Below, one piece after another: positions 35,854 through 45,852 of a stretch of DNA of 64,000 nucleotides. The position numbers were made by a program, and so were the translations under genes. The DNA is from Ornithinimicrobium sufpigmenti. Its GTDB lineage: Bacteria; Actinomycetota; Actinomycetes; Actinomycetales; Dermatophilaceae. A model generated the notes under the pieces. The model made no database searches, was not told the origin of the DNA, and saw nothing but the letters and a program-made list of their open reading frames with translations. Each line of letters starts with the position of its first letter. Position 1 is the first letter of the stretch. The stretch is taken from positions 3,224,001-3,288,000 of the forward strand of contig NZ_CP036403.1 of NCBI RefSeq assembly GCF_004322775.1. Reading direction: 5' to 3'.

Positions 35854-37226
35854 CGGTCCACCCCTCCCATCACCGGGTCGATCGAGGCGACGGCGACGAT
35901 CACGTCGGCGACGAGACCGCCCTCGGACAGCGCCGAGGCCGCCTGCAGGTTGTTGAAGCTCGGGTCACGGAAGTGGGCACGGTAGGGCCGGGTGCCACCG
36001 TCGGACACGGCATGCACGCCCAGCTCACCCTTGGGCGACTCCACCGCCGCGTAGGCCTGGCCGGGCGGGACCCGGAAGCCCTCGGTGACCAGCTTGAAGT
36101 GGTGGATCAGGCTCTCCATGGACTCGCCCATGATCTCCCGGATGTGGTCCAGGCTGTTGCCCTGGCCGTCCGCACCGATCGAGAGCTGCGCCGGCCAGGC
36201 GATCTTGCGGTCGGCGACCATCACCGGCGCGCCCTGGCTGGCCCGCAGCCGCGCGATCGCCTGGTCCACGATCCGCAGCGACTGCCAGATCTCGTCCAGG
36301 CGGATCACGGTCCGGCCGTAGGCGTCGTGGTCGGGCCGGGTGATGACGTCGAACTCGTAGGTCTCGTAGCCGCAGTAGGGGTCGACCTTGCGCAGGTCGT
36401 GCGGCAGGCCGGTCGAGCGCAGGATCGGGCCGGTGACGCCCAGCGCCATGCAGGAGGCCAGCGACAGGTAGCCCACGTCGACGGTGCGGCCCTTGTAGAT
36501 GGGGTTCTCCAGCAGCATCAGCTCCAGCTCACGGATACCCCTGCGCAGGTCGGGCAGCTCGTCCTCCAGCGCGTCCAGGTGCTCGGGCAGCACGTCCTGC
36601 GCCACCCCGCCCGGGCGCACGTAGGCGTGGTTCATCCGCGTCCCGGTGACGGCCTCCATGAACCGCAGGATGCGCTCGCGCTCCCGGAAGCCCATGGTCA
36701 TGATGGTCGTGGCGCCCAGCTCCATCCCGCCGGTCGCCAGGGCGATCAGGTGCGAGGCGATGCGGTACAGCTCCATCACCAGCACCCGGATGTCGCTGGC
36801 GCGCTGCGGGATCTGGTCGGTGATGCCGAGCAGCTTCTCGATCGCCAGGCAGTAGGCGGTCTCGTTGAAGACCGGCATGAGGTAGTCCATCCGGGTGCAG
36901 AACGTGGTCCCCTGCACCCAGGTGCGGTACTCCATGTTCTTCTCGATGCCGGTGTGCAGGAAGCCGATGCCGGCTCGGGCCTCCGTGACGGTCTCGCCGT
37001 CCAGCTCCAGCACCAGGCGCAGCACGCCGTGGGTGGAGGGGTGCTGCGGACCCATGTTGACGACGATGCGCTCGGCACCGAGGTTCGCCGCCTCCCGGGC
37101 GATGTCGTCCCAGTCGCCTCCGCCGGCGGTGAAGACGGCCTCGCCGTCCACCATGTGGGCACCCTCGGTGGTTGCCCCGGTGTTGGCCCCGGTGTGGGGG
37201 CCGGTGTTGTGGTCGGTGGTGGTCAC
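35850..37226 (-). CDS. nuoD: NADH-quinone oxidoreductase subunit D
   Basis: The 458-residue 49-kDa subunit is part of the quinone-binding pocket. [13 protein letters not shown] near residue 55 holds the quinone-site histidine. The lost [NiFe] site is replaced as in other complex I proteins (C-terminal [16 protein letters not shown] end). The GTG start at 37226 overlaps the nuoC stop as GTGA. The first 20 residues are a Thr/Gly/His repeat ([15 protein letters not shown]) and look like an expanded linker. Confidence 0.96.
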   Translation of the reverse strand: MTTTDHNTGPHTGANTGATTEGAHMVDGEAVFTAGGGDWDDIAREAANLGAERIVVNMGPQHPSTHGVLRLVLELDGETVTEARAGIGFLHTGIEKNMEYRTWVQGTTFCTRMDYLMPVFNETAYCLAIEKLLGITDQIPQRASDIRVLVMELYRIASHLIALATGGMELGATTIMTMGFRERERILRFMEAVTGTRMNHAYVRPGGVAQDVLPEHLDALEDELPDLRRGIRELELMLLENPIYKGRTVDVGYLSLASCMALGVTGPILRSTGLPHDLRKVDPYCGYETYEFDVITRPDHDAYGRTVIRLDEIWQSLRIVDQAIARLRASQGAPVMVADRKIAWPAQLSIGADGQGNSLDHIREIMGESMESLIHHFKLVTEGFRVPPGQAYAAVESPKGELGVHAVSDGGTRPYRAHFRDPSFNNLQAASALSEGGLVADVIVAVASIDPVMGGVDR

Positions 37227-38044
37227 GAGTAGCTCCTCCGTCCATCGGGCGCCGGGATGGTGGCGCCCTTGTACTCGACCGGGATGCCGCCGAGCGGGTA
37301 GTCCTTGCGCTGGGGGTGGCCCGGCCAGTCGTCCGGCATCATGATGCGGGTCAGGCCGGGGCGGCCCTCGAAGACGATGCCGAACATGTCCCAGGTCTCC
37401 CGCTCGTGCCAGTCGACGGCCGGGTAGACGTGCACGATCGACGGGATGCGCGGGTCGGCGTCGGGACAGGTGACCTCGAAGCGGACCCGGCGCCCGCCGT
37501 GCGTGACGGACAGGAAGTGGTAGACGGCGTGCAGTTCGGCGCCCGTCTGCTCGGGCCAGTGCACCCCGGAGACGCCCGAGCACATCTCGAAGCGCAGCCG
37601 GGCGTCGTCCCGCAGGGGCTGGACCAGCTCGACCAGGTGCTCACGGCGCACGTGCAGGGTCAGCTCGCCGCGGTCGACGACGACCTGCTCCACACCGGCC
37701 GCGAACGCCTCGGGCGCTGCGGCCTCGAGCGCGTCGACGACCTCGTCGAAGTAGGACCCGTAGGGCCGCTCGGCCTCACCGGGGAAGAGGATCGGCACCT
37801 CGAGGTGGCCGTACCCGGAGGTGTCGTTGCCGATCGAGCTGCCGAACAGCCCCTTGCGGCGTGCCACCTCCACCGGCTCACCCGGCGTGCCGCGCCGGGC
37901 TGCGACCGCGCCGCCGCCCGACCCCTGCGCGTGCGTGGTGTCGACGATCTGCTCCTCCGTGCGCGGAGGCTGCGCGACAGGGTCGCGGGTGGTCTCGTGC
38001 GCGGGAGCTGCCTTGTCGGGGGTCTCCGGTCCGGTGCTCGTCAC
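37223..38044 (-). CDS. nuoC: NADH-quinone oxidoreductase subunit C
   Basis: The 273-residue 30-kDa subunit, ending with the family signature [18 protein letters not shown] and [16 protein letters not shown]. The first 65 residues are a disordered, Pro/Ala-rich extension. GTG at 38044 is the furthest upstream start; a start nearer residue 70 would still keep the core. The 73-bp gap to nuoB holds two small GC hairpins. Confidence 0.95.
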   Translation of the reverse strand: MTSTGPETPDKAAPAHETTRDPVAQPPRTEEQIVDTTHAQGSGGGAVAARRGTPGEPVEVARRKGLFGSSIGNDTSGYGHLEVPILFPGEAERPYGSYFDEVVDALEAAAPEAFAAGVEQVVVDRGELTLHVRREHLVELVQPLRDDARLRFEMCSGVSGVHWPEQTGAELHAVYHFLSVTHGGRRVRFEVTCPDADPRIPSIVHVYPAVDWHERETWDMFGIVFEGRPGLTRIMMPDDWPGHPQRKDYPLGGIPVEYKGATIPAPDGRRSYS

Positions 38045-38117
38045 GCCAGCCCCCTTTCGGCGCGAGTCCGCGCTCGCTCCGGGCCTTGCCCCGCTGCGGG
38101 TCCCCGCTTCGCTGTCA

Positions 38118-38672
38118 TCACGCCAGCAGCCCCTTCATCTCGTGCGTCGGCGTCGCGCGCAGCGCGGCGGCCTCGGCGGCACGGGCGGCCTGCTCCCGGT
38201 CGACGCCGAACTTGAACTCCCGGATCTGCTTGTGCAGCTCCAGGACGGCGTTCAGCAGCATCTCCGGACGCGGGGGGCAGCCGGGCAGATAGACATCCAC
38301 GGGGACGATGTGGTCCACGCCCTGGACGATCGCGTAGTTGTTGAACATCCCGCCGGAGCTGGCGCACACCCCCATGGCGATGACCCACTTGGGGTTGGGC
38401 ATCTGGTCGTAGACCTGCCGCACGACCGGCGCCATCTTCTGCGACACCCGACCGGCCACGATCATCAGGTCGGCCTGGCGGGGGGTGGCGGCGAAGCGCT
38501 CCATACCGAAGCGGGCGATGTCGTAGTCGGGCGTGCCGACGGCCATCATCTCGATGGCGCAGCAGGCCAGGCCGAAGGTCGCCGGCCACACGGAGTGCTG
38601 GCGCAGGTGACCGGCCAGCCCCTCGACGGTGGACAGCATGAAGCCACCGGGAATCTTGTCCTCAAGACCCAT
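38118..38672 (-). CDS. nuoB: NADH-quinone oxidoreductase subunit B
   Basis: The 184-residue subunit carries the N2 [4Fe-4S] cluster that reduces quinone. The four ligands are in [10 protein letters not shown] (adjacent Cys pair), [10 protein letters not shown] and [13 protein letters not shown] at 38672 has an AAAGAGG site. Standard length and composition. Confidence 0.97.
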   Translation of the reverse strand: MGLEDKIPGGFMLSTVEGLAGHLRQHSVWPATFGLACCAIEMMAVGTPDYDIARFGMERFAATPRQADLMIVAGRVSQKMAPVVRQVYDQMPNPKWVIAMGVCASSGGMFNNYAIVQGVDHIVPVDVYLPGCPPRPEMLLNAVLELHKQIREFKFGVDREQAARAAEAAALRATPTHEMKGLLA

Positions 38673-38735
38673 GGGTCACACCTCTTTCACGCGAGCGGTC
38701 GAAGTCTGCTGCTGGTCTGGTGACGATCTGCTGGG

Positions 38736-39104
38736 TCAGTCCCACTCCAGGCCTCCCCTGCTCCACTCGTAGACGAACGGGACGGAGACGACGAGGAGGA
38801 AGAGCAGCATCGCCAGCACGGAGAACAGTCCGACCTGCTCGAACGCCACCGCGAAGGGGTAGAGGAAGAGCACCTCCACGTCGAAGACGATGAAGAGCAT
38901 CGCGGTCAGGTAGAACTTGACCGGCACCCGACCGCCCTGGTGGGCCTGCGGCGTGGGCTGGATGCCGCACTCGTAGGCCTCGGCCTTGGCCCGGTTGTAG
39001 GTGACCCTGCCCAGGAGGCCTCCGCCGAAGACCGAGCCGAAGGCGAAGAGGAGGCCGAAGAGCAGGAAGAAGAGGACCGGCACATAGGGGTGGTAGTCCA
39101 TCAT
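38736..39104 (-). CDS. nuoA: NADH-quinone oxidoreductase subunit A
   Basis: The 122-residue protein has three membrane helices. Motifs are AYECGIQPTP, with the loop cysteine, and FDVEVLFLYPFAVAF, with membrane-embedded acids. It is the first gene of the 14-gene nuo run, with ribosome site AAAGGAG seven bases before the ATG pair at 39104. A 63-bp gap separates it from nuoB. Confidence 0.97.
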   Translation of the reverse strand: MMDYHPYVPVLFFLLFGLLFAFGSVFGGGLLGRVTYNRAKAEAYECGIQPTPQAHQGGRVPVKFYLTAMLFIVFDVEVLFLYPFAVAFEQVGLFSVLAMLLFLLVVSVPFVYEWSRGGLEWD

Positions 39105-39179
39105 TGCCAGGACTCCTTTCGGGACGTGCTCGGCGTGCTCGAGACGGAGGACACCAGCTTCAGGGTCGGGCGCACGACC

Positions 39180-39185
39180 ATCCTA
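39180..39185 (-). promoter_or_regulatory. Candidate -10 element for the nuo operon
   Basis: TAGGAT on the minus strand fits TAnnnT and would give a leader of about 70 nt before nuoA. No convincing -35 is visible. This promoter would sit immediately after the menJ stop, so read-through from menJ is also possible. Confidence 0.35.
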
Positions 39186-39201
39186 GGCTCAGGCTGGGTG
39201 C

Positions 39202-40494
39202 TCATGCCGCAGGGGTCAGTCGGCTCAGCGCGTTGATCACGCGGTCGTCCAGACGGCCGCCGCGCTCCTGCGGCAGGTTGGCCATGATCTTGATCAGCAG
39301 CCGCATCAGGGCCTTGCGGGGCAGTCCGTAGCGGACCGCCAGGCGCATCACCTCGGGGTGCCCGATGAGGGTGGCGAACTGCTTGCCGAGCATGAAGTAC
39401 CCGCCGAGCGCGTCCTTCATCACCTTGGGGTAGGAGCGCAGGACGGCCTCGGTCTCCCCCGGCGTGGCGCGGGCCAGGGCGGAGGCGATGATCTCGGCAC
39501 CGTAACGGCCGGCCTCCATCGCCTCGGCGATCCCCTCGCCGTTGAACGGGTTCACCATGCCACCGGCGTCACCCACCAGCAGCAGGCCGCGGTCGTAGAG
39601 GGGCTGGCGGTTGAAGCACATCGGCAGGGCGGCCCCGCGGATCGGCGCCAGCCGGGTCTCCTCGGAGAAGCCCCACTCCTCGGGCATCTCGGCCACCCAG
39701 CGCCGCATGACCTCGCGCGAGTCGAAGTTGCCGAAGTCCTTGAAGGTGTCCAGGATGCCCAGGCCGACGTTGGCGGTGCCGTCGCCGAGCGGGAAGATCC
39801 AGCCGTAGCCGGGCATGAGGTGGCGTGCGCCGTCCTCGTCCTGCGTCCACAGCTCCAGCCAGGACTCCAGGTAGCCGTCGTCGTGGCGGGGGGTGCTGAA
39901 GTAGCTGCGGACCGCCACCCCCATCGGGCGGTCGTCCCGCTTGGGCCGGTCCATGGCCAGCGAGAGACGGCTGGAGTTGCCGTCCGCGGCGACGACGACG
40001 CGGGCCCGGAACTCCCGGGTCTCCCCCGTCGCGCGGCCGTTCGGCCCCATCACCTTGGCGGTCACGCCCACGATGTGGTCACGGTGGTCGAGGACGGGGC
40101 CGGAGACGTTCATCCCTTCCAGCAGCCGCGCGCCGCGGCGCTCGGCGTGCCGGGCCAGGGTCTCGTCCAGGTCCATCCGGGTGCGGACCAGACCGTAGGG
40201 CGGGAAGGTCTCGTTGCCGGGCCAGTCGAGCTCCATCCGGACCCCGCCGCCGACGATGCGCAGGCCGCGGGTGCGGTGCCAGCCGTCCTCGGGACGGGTG
40301 GGGACGCCGAGGTTGATCAGCTCGCGGACCGCCCGCGGGGTCAGCCCGTCGCCGCAGATCTTGTCCCGGGGGAAGGTGGCCTTCTCCAGCAGCAGGACGT
40401 CCAGTCCGTGCTGCGCCAGGTATGCGGCGGTGGCGGAACCGCCGGGGCCTGCGCCGACGACGATCACGTCAGCCGTCTCGACCTGCTCACTCAC
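39202..40494 (-). CDS. menJ: Geranylgeranyl reductase family flavoprotein (MenJ-like menaquinone reductase)
   Basis: The protein of about 430 residues is a FAD-dependent reductase. The N-terminal dinucleotide fold is VIVVGAGPGGSATA, followed by KICGDGLTPRAVREL. A second FAD motif is GLLLVGDAGGMVNPFNGEGIAEAMEAG. The family reduces isoprenoid double bonds, and mycobacterial MenJ (Rv0561c) reduces one bond of the menaquinone tail. Its position directly upstream of nuoA and near menG, menF and menD supports that role here. GTG at 40494 gives an N-terminus like MenJ; TTG at 40524 and GTG at 40509 are alternatives. There is a TAGACT -10-like element upstream. Confidence 0.88.
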   Translation of the reverse strand: MSEQVETADVIVVGAGPGGSATAAYLAQHGLDVLLLEKATFPRDKICGDGLTPRAVRELINLGVPTRPEDGWHRTRGLRIVGGGVRMELDWPGNETFPPYGLVRTRMDLDETLARHAERRGARLLEGMNVSGPVLDHRDHIVGVTAKVMGPNGRATGETREFRARVVVAADGNSSRLSLAMDRPKRDDRPMGVAVRSYFSTPRHDDGYLESWLELWTQDEDGARHLMPGYGWIFPLGDGTANVGLGILDTFKDFGNFDSREVMRRWVAEMPEEWGFSEETRLAPIRGAALPMCFNRQPLYDRGLLLVGDAGGMVNPFNGEGIAEAMEAGRYGAEIIASALARATPGETEAVLRSYPKVMKDALGGYFMLGKQFATLIGHPEVMRLAVRYGLPRKALMRLLIKIMANLPQERGGRLDDRVINALSRLTPAA

Positions 40495-40640
40495 GATGCG
40501 CTCTGACACCTTCGCTTGTGACAACTTTCACGAACTCAGCAAGTCTAGGCCTGCGGTCCCCTGCGCCCGGCATAGGCATCCCTTCGCCGGATTAGGGCAG
40601 ACGACCCTCGCCATATCGGTCGGAGGGCTTCCGCCGTGGC

Positions 40641-41402
40641 CTAGCGCAGCCCCCGCTCCAGCACGTCCGCCAGGACCAGCGGGCGTCCGCGCACCTGCTC
40701 CAGCTCGGCGGTCTGGGCGAGGAACAGCTCGGCGCAGGCCACGGCGTCCGTCACCGCCGAATGGGCCCGGTAGCGCGGCAGCCCGTGCCGCCGCCGGCAG
40801 GCATCGAGCCGGACCGTGCCGGCCTGCAGCTCGTGGTGGTGGGCCCGCAGCAGGCGCCTGGCGATCTCCAGGGTGTCCGCGACGGGGACGCCCACGGACG
40901 CGCCGTACACCTGGCGGCAGGCAGCCGCCAGGAAGGTGGTCTCGACCTGGGCGAAGTGGGCGAGGAGCACCCGGCGGGGTCGCGGTGCGGCGGCGGGGTC
41001 GTGGTGGTCAGCAGCGTCGGCGGCGGCACCCGGCGGCGGGGTGACGTGGACGAGGGCGGCCAGCACCTGCGGGAGGACCTGCTCGATCGTGGGCGCCTGG
41101 GCCAGGGCGTCGTCGGTGAGCCCGTGCACCACGGCGGAGTCGCCGACCTGGCCACGGGGCCGTACCGGCAGGTGGCGGGCCGTCCCCAGATGCACCTGAC
41201 CTCCGCGGACCACCACCATCCCGACCGACAGCAGCTCGTCACGGCGCGGGTCCAGACCGGTCGTCTCCAGGTCGACGGCGAGCAGCTCGACGAGGCCCAG
41301 CGGTGTCTGCGGGTCCGGCAGGGGGGCCTTCGCCAAGGCCGCGAGCGGGGTCCCGGGGGGCACCTCCCGGCCGCCCGGGACCAGCCGCTGCCACCAGCCC
41401 AT
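40641..41402 (-). CDS. DnaQ-like 3'-5' exonuclease (DEDDh)
   Basis: The 253-residue protein has the exonuclease fold. Exo I is LLAVDLETTGLD (about 41-52, catalytic Asp/Glu), Exo II is within VLLAHFAQVETTF, and Exo III is AHSAVTDAVACAELF (His and Asp). ATG at 41402 overlaps the DUF294 gene stop as TGATG, so it is coupled to that gene. The pairing of a DnaQ-like exonuclease with a CNMP-CBS-DUF294 protein recurs across many bacteria, which suggests a joint role in nucleic-acid or nucleotide signal processing, not yet defined. Confidence 0.9.
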   Translation of the reverse strand: MGWWQRLVPGGREVPPGTPLAALAKAPLPDPQTPLGLVELLAVDLETTGLDPRRDELLSVGMVVVRGGQVHLGTARHLPVRPRGQVGDSAVVHGLTDDALAQAPTIEQVLPQVLAALVHVTPPPGAAADAADHHDPAAAPRPRRVLLAHFAQVETTFLAAACRQVYGASVGVPVADTLEIARRLLRAHHHELQAGTVRLDACRRRHGLPRYRAHSAVTDAVACAELFLAQTAELEQVRGRPLVLADVLERGLR

Positions 41403-43267
41403 CAGCTCACCTGCGGCAGGCGGGCGCTCAGCAGCTGCTGCGCGGACCGGACGATCTGGAAGGCGTCGCGCAGGTGTCGCCGGTCCAGGCTGCCCAGGCC
41501 GCCGGGGTTGAGGTGGTTGTCCGGCAGGTCCCCCGCCCGCACCTGCCGCACCTGGTGACGCACCCGCAGGTAGGACATCAGCTCGAAGGCGTCGGCGAGG
41601 TCGGTCGCCGTCTGGGCCGACAGACCGCCCCGGGCGGCAGCGGCCTCCAGCCGCACCCGGGTGCCCAGGGCGAGGGATCCGGCCCGGAGCGCGTGCACGC
41701 GCGCCAGCTGGACCACCGCCGTGACCCCCCGTTTGATGTCGAGGGTGTCCCGGTGCTCCCCCGCGTCCTCCAGGACGAAGCCGCGGAAGAAGCCGATCGG
41801 GGGTCGCATCCGCGCCGCCTGCCCCGCCAGGTAGGCCATCAGCAGGTCCGAACGACCACCCATGGGCACGACGTCGGCACGCAGCCCCTCGACCAGGGCG
41901 TGGTCCCCGAAGACGCTGCGCATGTCGTAGAAGATCGCCGCCCACAGCACCGCGTCGGGCTCCGGGTCGTGGCTCCAGCGGGCGAACTGCTCGCGCCACT
42001 GCGACACCGTCATCCGCCACCGCGGGTTGGTGGCCATGATGTCGCCGTCACACCGGGGCCAGCCGGCGGCCTCCAGGGCGGCGGTCACCCGCTCGGCCAG
42101 CCGGCCCCACCACGGGTCCGAGGGGTCGGCGTCGTCCGCGAGCACCAGCGCGTGGTCCTGGTCGCCGCCCAGCCCCATCTCCTCCCGGGCTGCGGACCCC
42201 AGCCAGACCCAGGAGTACCGGCCCGGCGCCTCGCCGTGGCCGGCGCCGCGCAGCTCGTCGGTCGCCAGCTCGAGCAGACGCACCACCACGGCGTCCGCGA
42301 GCGCGGTGGTCACCCGTCCGATGTCCTCGGCGCTGGCCTCCTCGGCGACGAGCTGCTCGACGACCGTGGGGATCCGGCTGGCCTGTTCGACCACTCCCTC
42401 GACGTGGCCGCGGTCGGTGATGTCGGCGACGAGGTAGACGGGGTTGGACCGTTCCAGGCGCACCAGGTCCGTGGTGGTGACCAGGCCGAGCACCCGTCCG
42501 GACGCGTCCTGCACCGGGAGGTGGTGGATGTTGCGCCCGGTCATCTCCAGGAGGACCTCCAGAGCCAGTGCCTCGGCACCGATGGTGACCGGGTCAGGAG
42601 TCATCACCTCGGACACCGGGCGGTCCGGTGTTACGCCCGCCGCGAGCACGCGGCGGCGCAGGTCGCGGTCGGTGAGGATGCCCAGGAGCTGCTCCCCCCG
42701 CATGATGAGCAGCGAGGAGACCCCTGCCCGGGTCATCACCTGCGCCGCCTCGGCGATCGCCACCTCCGGCTCGGCCCGGACCGGCTCGACCGTGATCAGG
42801 TCGCGTACCGCGGTGCGCAGCACCGAGGAACCCCGGCTCGGCGCCTGGAGCTGGCCGATCGCGGTCCTGATCCGGTCGTGGTGGGTCGCGGCGAAGTGGA
42901 CGGCCACGGCGGGGTGGTGCGCACTCAGCTCGTCGAACACCTCCTGGGGCAGCTGGATGAGCAGCGTGTCCTCCCGGGCGGTCGCCTCGTACCGGACGGG
43001 CACCCCCTCGACCACCGAGGACATCCCGAAAGCGCCCCCGGCCCCGACCCGGTCCACCAGCTGGCCCTGGTCGCTGACGTCGACGGCCCCGGAGCGGACC
43101 ACGAAGAGCTGATCGTTGCGCTGCCCCGCCCGCAGCACCGTCGAGCCGCGGCGGGCATAGCTCAGCGTGCAGCGCCCGGGCAGCGTGTCGAGCACCTCCG
43201 CGGGCAGGGCGTCGAACGGCGGGTGCTGGGCCAAAAAGTCCCTGATCTCGGCGAGCTCGACGTCCAT
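41402..43267 (-). CDS. Cyclic-nucleotide-binding / CBS / DUF294 nucleotidyltransferase-like protein
   Basis: The 621-residue cytosolic protein has an N-terminal cyclic nucleotide-binding-like domain (about 15-125) and two CBS repeats (about 155-280, with GILTDRDLRRRVLAAG and LGLVTTTDLVRLE). A DUF294 nucleotidyltransferase-like domain carries LGSAAREEMGLGGDQDHALVL (about 355-375, GlnD-type GS..R..D.D), and a DUF294 C-terminal helical domain follows. Ligands are likely nucleotides. It is coupled to the downstream exonuclease and starts eight bases after menG, so it may be read from the menG promoter. Confidence 0.92.
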   Translation of the reverse strand: MDVELAEIRDFLAQHPPFDALPAEVLDTLPGRCTLSYARRGSTVLRAGQRNDQLFVVRSGAVDVSDQGQLVDRVGAGGAFGMSSVVEGVPVRYEATAREDTLLIQLPQEVFDELSAHHPAVAVHFAATHHDRIRTAIGQLQAPSRGSSVLRTAVRDLITVEPVRAEPEVAIAEAAQVMTRAGVSSLLIMRGEQLLGILTDRDLRRRVLAAGVTPDRPVSEVMTPDPVTIGAEALALEVLLEMTGRNIHHLPVQDASGRVLGLVTTTDLVRLERSNPVYLVADITDRGHVEGVVEQASRIPTVVEQLVAEEASAEDIGRVTTALADAVVVRLLELATDELRGAGHGEAPGRYSWVWLGSAAREEMGLGGDQDHALVLADDADPSDPWWGRLAERVTAALEAAGWPRCDGDIMATNPRWRMTVSQWREQFARWSHDPEPDAVLWAAIFYDMRSVFGDHALVEGLRADVVPMGGRSDLLMAYLAGQAARMRPPIGFFRGFVLEDAGEHRDTLDIKRGVTAVVQLARVHALRAGSLALGTRVRLEAAAARGGLSAQTATDLADAFELMSYLRVRHQVRQVRAGDLPDNHLNPGGLGSLDRRHLRDAFQIVRSAQQLLSARLPQVS

Positions 43268-43275
43268 GTCCGGGC

Positions 43276-44004
43276 CTAGGTCAGCCCACCGGCAGGGGCG
43301 GGGGCGAGCGCGTGGTGCAGGGCCACGATGCCGCCCGTCAGGTTGCGCCAGCGCACCTGCTCCCAGCCGGCCTCGCGGACCGTCTCGGCGAGCTGGCGCT
43401 GGTCGGGCCAGGCCCTGATCGACTCGGTGAGGTACTCGTAGGACTCCGGGTTGGAGCTGGTGCGCCGCGCCACGGCGGGCAGCAGGTTGAGCGCGACCCT
43501 GTCGTAGAGCTGGGCGAGACCGGGGACGGTGGGGGTGGAGAACTCGACGACGAGCAACCGCCCCCCGGGGCGGGTGACCCGCAGGAACTCACGGAGCGCC
43601 TGCCCGACGTCCTTGACGTTGCGCAGGCCGAAGCTCATCGTCACCACGTCGAAGGACCCGTCGGCGAACGGCAGCGCCATCGCGTCGGCCGCGGTGAACG
43701 GCAGGTCCGGTCGGCGCCGGTGGCCCTCGCGGAGCATGCCGAGGGAGAAGTCGGCGGGGACGACCGCCACCTCCCGGTCGGCGTAGGGGACGCTGGAGAC
43801 GCCGGTGCCGGCGGCGATGTCGAGCACCCGCTCCCCCGGTCGGGCGTCCACGACCCGGGCGGCGACGCGACGCCAGTGCCCGTCCAGACCGCCGGTCAGC
43901 ACGGTGTTGGTGAGGTCGTAGCGCCTCGCGACTCCGTCGAACATGCCCGCGACCTCGTGCGGTGCCTTGTCCAGGTGGGCGCGGTTGGGGTTCATGGGTG
44001 CCAT
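43276..44004 (-). CDS. menG: Demethylmenaquinone methyltransferase
   Basis: The 242-residue UbiE/MenG-family SAM methyltransferase catalyses the last step of menaquinone synthesis. SAM motif I is [13 protein letters not shown] (about 58-70). Family signatures are [16 protein letters not shown] at the N-terminus and [17 protein letters not shown] in the middle. It is divergent from menF with only 29 bp between start codons, so both quinone genes share one regulatory interval. Confidence 0.95.
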   Translation of the reverse strand: MAPMNPNRAHLDKAPHEVAGMFDGVARRYDLTNTVLTGGLDGHWRRVAARVVDARPGERVLDIAAGTGVSSVPYADREVAVVPADFSLGMLREGHRRRPDLPFTAADAMALPFADGSFDVVTMSFGLRNVKDVGQALREFLRVTRPGGRLLVVEFSTPTVPGLAQLYDRVALNLLPAVARRTSSNPESYEYLTESIRAWPDQRQLAETVREAGWEQVRWRNLTGGIVALHHALAPAPAGGLT

Positions 44005-44033
44005 CCTCGCACCACGGCCTACAGTGGTCGGCT
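44005..44033. promoter_or_regulatory. 29-bp divergent promoter interval menG/menF
   Basis: The menF-direction -10 TACAGT (44020-44025) ends eight bases before the GTG, giving a near-leaderless message. On the other strand ACTGTAGG overlaps the same bases. Divergent -10 regions must therefore compete or be co-regulated. The GGCCTACAGTG word also occurs, with one extra base, in the menD/sugar-kinase interval. Confidence 0.5.
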
Positions 44034-45335
44034 GTGTCCCCCGCCCCGCCCCGTCTGCGCGCCCGCACGGTCGCCGTCGACGCCACCGGTGACCTGCTGA
44101 CCCGGATCCCTGACGAGGTGGACCCGCGGGAGGTCGTCGCCTGGCTGCGTGAGGGCGACGGCATGGTCGGCTGGGGACGGGTGGCCCATTTCGAGACCCG
44201 GGGGCCGCGGCGCTTCGCCGAGGCCGAGGACTGGTGGACCCGGCTGCGCGAGGAGGCCACGGTCGAGGACGAGGTGCGCCTGGCGGGCACCGGCCTGGTC
44301 GCGTTCGGTTCCTTCGCCTTCGCGGACGGCTCCGCGGACGCCAGTGTGCTCACCGTCCCGCAGGTGGTCATCGGTCGCCGGGACGGGCTGGCCTGGATCA
44401 CCCAGGTCGTGCGGGACGACGAGCCGTGGCCGGACAGCCACCCGGCTGAGGTCCTCACCCGCACGAACCCGCTCATCGACGTCCTCGACCCGCTCGTCGA
44501 GGAGCCGGGCAGCGTGCCGGCCCAGCGTTGGCCGGAGGTCATCGCCCGGGGCATCTCCCGGATCGCCGAGGGGGAGGTGGACAAGGTCGTGCTCGCCCGG
44601 GACGTCGCGGTGCGGCACCGGGACGGGCAGCCGGTCCGGATCGCCCCGGTGCTGGAGCGACTGGAGAAGCGGTATGGCGCGACCTGGACCTTCGCGGTCG
44701 CCGGCCTGGTCGGCGCCACCCCGGAGATGCTGGTGCGCCTGCAGGGGGGCCGGGCCCGCTCCCGGGTGCTGGCCGGCACCATCCGCCGCCCGAACGGCGT
44801 GCCTGTCCCCGCCGGGGCCGCCCCGCACGGTGACCCCCGGCTGCGGCTGGTGAGCAGCGAGAAGGACCTGGAGGAGCACGCCTACGCGGTGCGGTCGGTC
44901 GCCGAGGCGCTGGCGCCGCACTGCGAGGACCTGGTGGTACCGGAGACGCCCTACGTCCTGGAGCTGCCCGACGTCTACCACCTGGCCAGCGACCTCACCG
45001 GCACCATGCACAGCAGGGCCACCTCGCTACGCCTGGCCGCGGCGCTGCACCCTTCGGCAGCGGTCTGCGGCACGCCCACCGTGGACGCCTTCCGGGTCAT
45101 CGCGGAGCTGGAGGGGATGGACCGAGGTCGGTATGCCGGCCCGGTCGGCTGGATGGACGCCTCCGGGGACGGCGACTGGTGCATCGCCCTGCGCTGCGGC
45201 GAGCTGGCAGAGGACCGGGCCTCGATGCGGATCTTCGCCGGCGGCGGGATCGTCGCCGCCTCCGACCCGCAGGCCGAGCTGGCCGAGACGGAGGTCAAGC
45301 TCAGCGCGATGCGGCACGCCCTCGGCCTGGCCTGA
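44034..45335 (+). CDS. menF: Isochorismate synthase
   Basis: The 433-residue chorismate-utilising enzyme converts chorismate to isochorismate, the entry step of menaquinone synthesis. The C-terminal catalytic half carries [42 protein letters not shown] and the signature [15 protein letters not shown] through CIALRCGEL to [15 protein letters not shown] at 44034 is set by the -10 TACAGT just upstream. It is divergent from menG, while menD lies about 3 kb downstream in the other orientation. A salicylate or siderophore role is less likely, given the context. Confidence 0.93.
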   Translation: MSPAPPRLRARTVAVDATGDLLTRIPDEVDPREVVAWLREGDGMVGWGRVAHFETRGPRRFAEAEDWWTRLREEATVEDEVRLAGTGLVAFGSFAFADGSADASVLTVPQVVIGRRDGLAWITQVVRDDEPWPDSHPAEVLTRTNPLIDVLDPLVEEPGSVPAQRWPEVIARGISRIAEGEVDKVVLARDVAVRHRDGQPVRIAPVLERLEKRYGATWTFAVAGLVGATPEMLVRLQGGRARSRVLAGTIRRPNGVPVPAGAAPHGDPRLRLVSSEKDLEEHAYAVRSVAEALAPHCEDLVVPETPYVLELPDVYHLASDLTGTMHSRATSLRLAAALHPSAAVCGTPTVDAFRVIAELEGMDRGRYAGPVGWMDASGDGDWCIALRCGELAEDRASMRIFAGGGIVAASDPQAELAETEVKLSAMRHALGLA

Positions 45336-45352
45336 CGCGGCCGGCCGGTCAG
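45332..45352. terminator. Shared hairpin between menF and the convergent GNAT gene
   Basis: CTGAC (45332-45336) and GTCAG (45348-45352) form a short stem around the GC-palindromic stretch GGCCGGCC. It spans both stop codons of the convergent pair and could act as a bidirectional terminator. There is no U-tract. Confidence 0.35.
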
Positions 45353-45852
45353 CGGGCCTGGATCCAGTACCGCCGCTTGGCCGGGCCGGAGGCGGTGGGT
45401 CGGATGTCCTCCAGCACCCCACCGGCCTTCTCGATGGTCCCCGCCGAGGCGTGGTTGCCGTCGTCGCAGGTGATGAGCACCCTGTCCACCCCCAGCGCGG
45501 CGAGCCGCTTCACGGCCTCGCGGACGATCTGGGTGGCGTAGCCGCGGCGGCGGAACCTCGGTGCGACGGCATACCCGATGTGCCCGCCCTCCTGCAGGAG
45601 GAAGTCGTTGAGCCGGTGCCGGATCGAGACCCGGCCGACCGGCTCGCCGTCGACCTCGGCGACGAGGAAGTCCGCGGGGACGCGTCCTTCGGGCAGGCCC
45701 ACCCCCCTGGACTCCCACTCGATCTGGGCCAGCACATGCGGCCACGGGCCGTCGGCGAGCAGGAACTGGAAGCCCTCCTCGGCCAGCTGCTCGTGCATGC
45801 GCCGCATCGCGGCCTCGTCGGCAGCGGTGGGCGGACGCAGGGTCAACGACAT
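45349..45852 (-). CDS. GNAT-family N-acetyltransferase
   Basis: The 167-residue protein has the GNAT fold. The acetyl-CoA pyrophosphate loop is visible at APRFRRRGYATQIVREA (about 96-112), preceded by the beta-bulge strand HIGYAV and followed by ITCDDGNHASAGTIEKAGG. Substrate unknown. The ATG at 45852 overlaps the stop of the upstream MFS gene by ten bases, so the two form an operon. Confidence 0.9.
   Translation of the reverse strand: MSLTLRPPTAADEAAMRRMHEQLAEEGFQFLLADGPWPHVLAQIEWESRGVGLPEGRVPADFLVAEVDGEPVGRVSIRHRLNDFLLQEGGHIGYAVAPRFRRRGYATQIVREAVKRLAALGVDRVLITCDDGNHASAGTIEKAGGVLEDIRPTASGPAKRRYWIQAR

Noticed and set aside
38045..38117. Regulatory RNA in the nuoB-nuoC gap
   Set aside because: The two small GC hairpins (GCGAG/CTCGC and CCCGC/GCGGG) are short and common by chance at this base composition.
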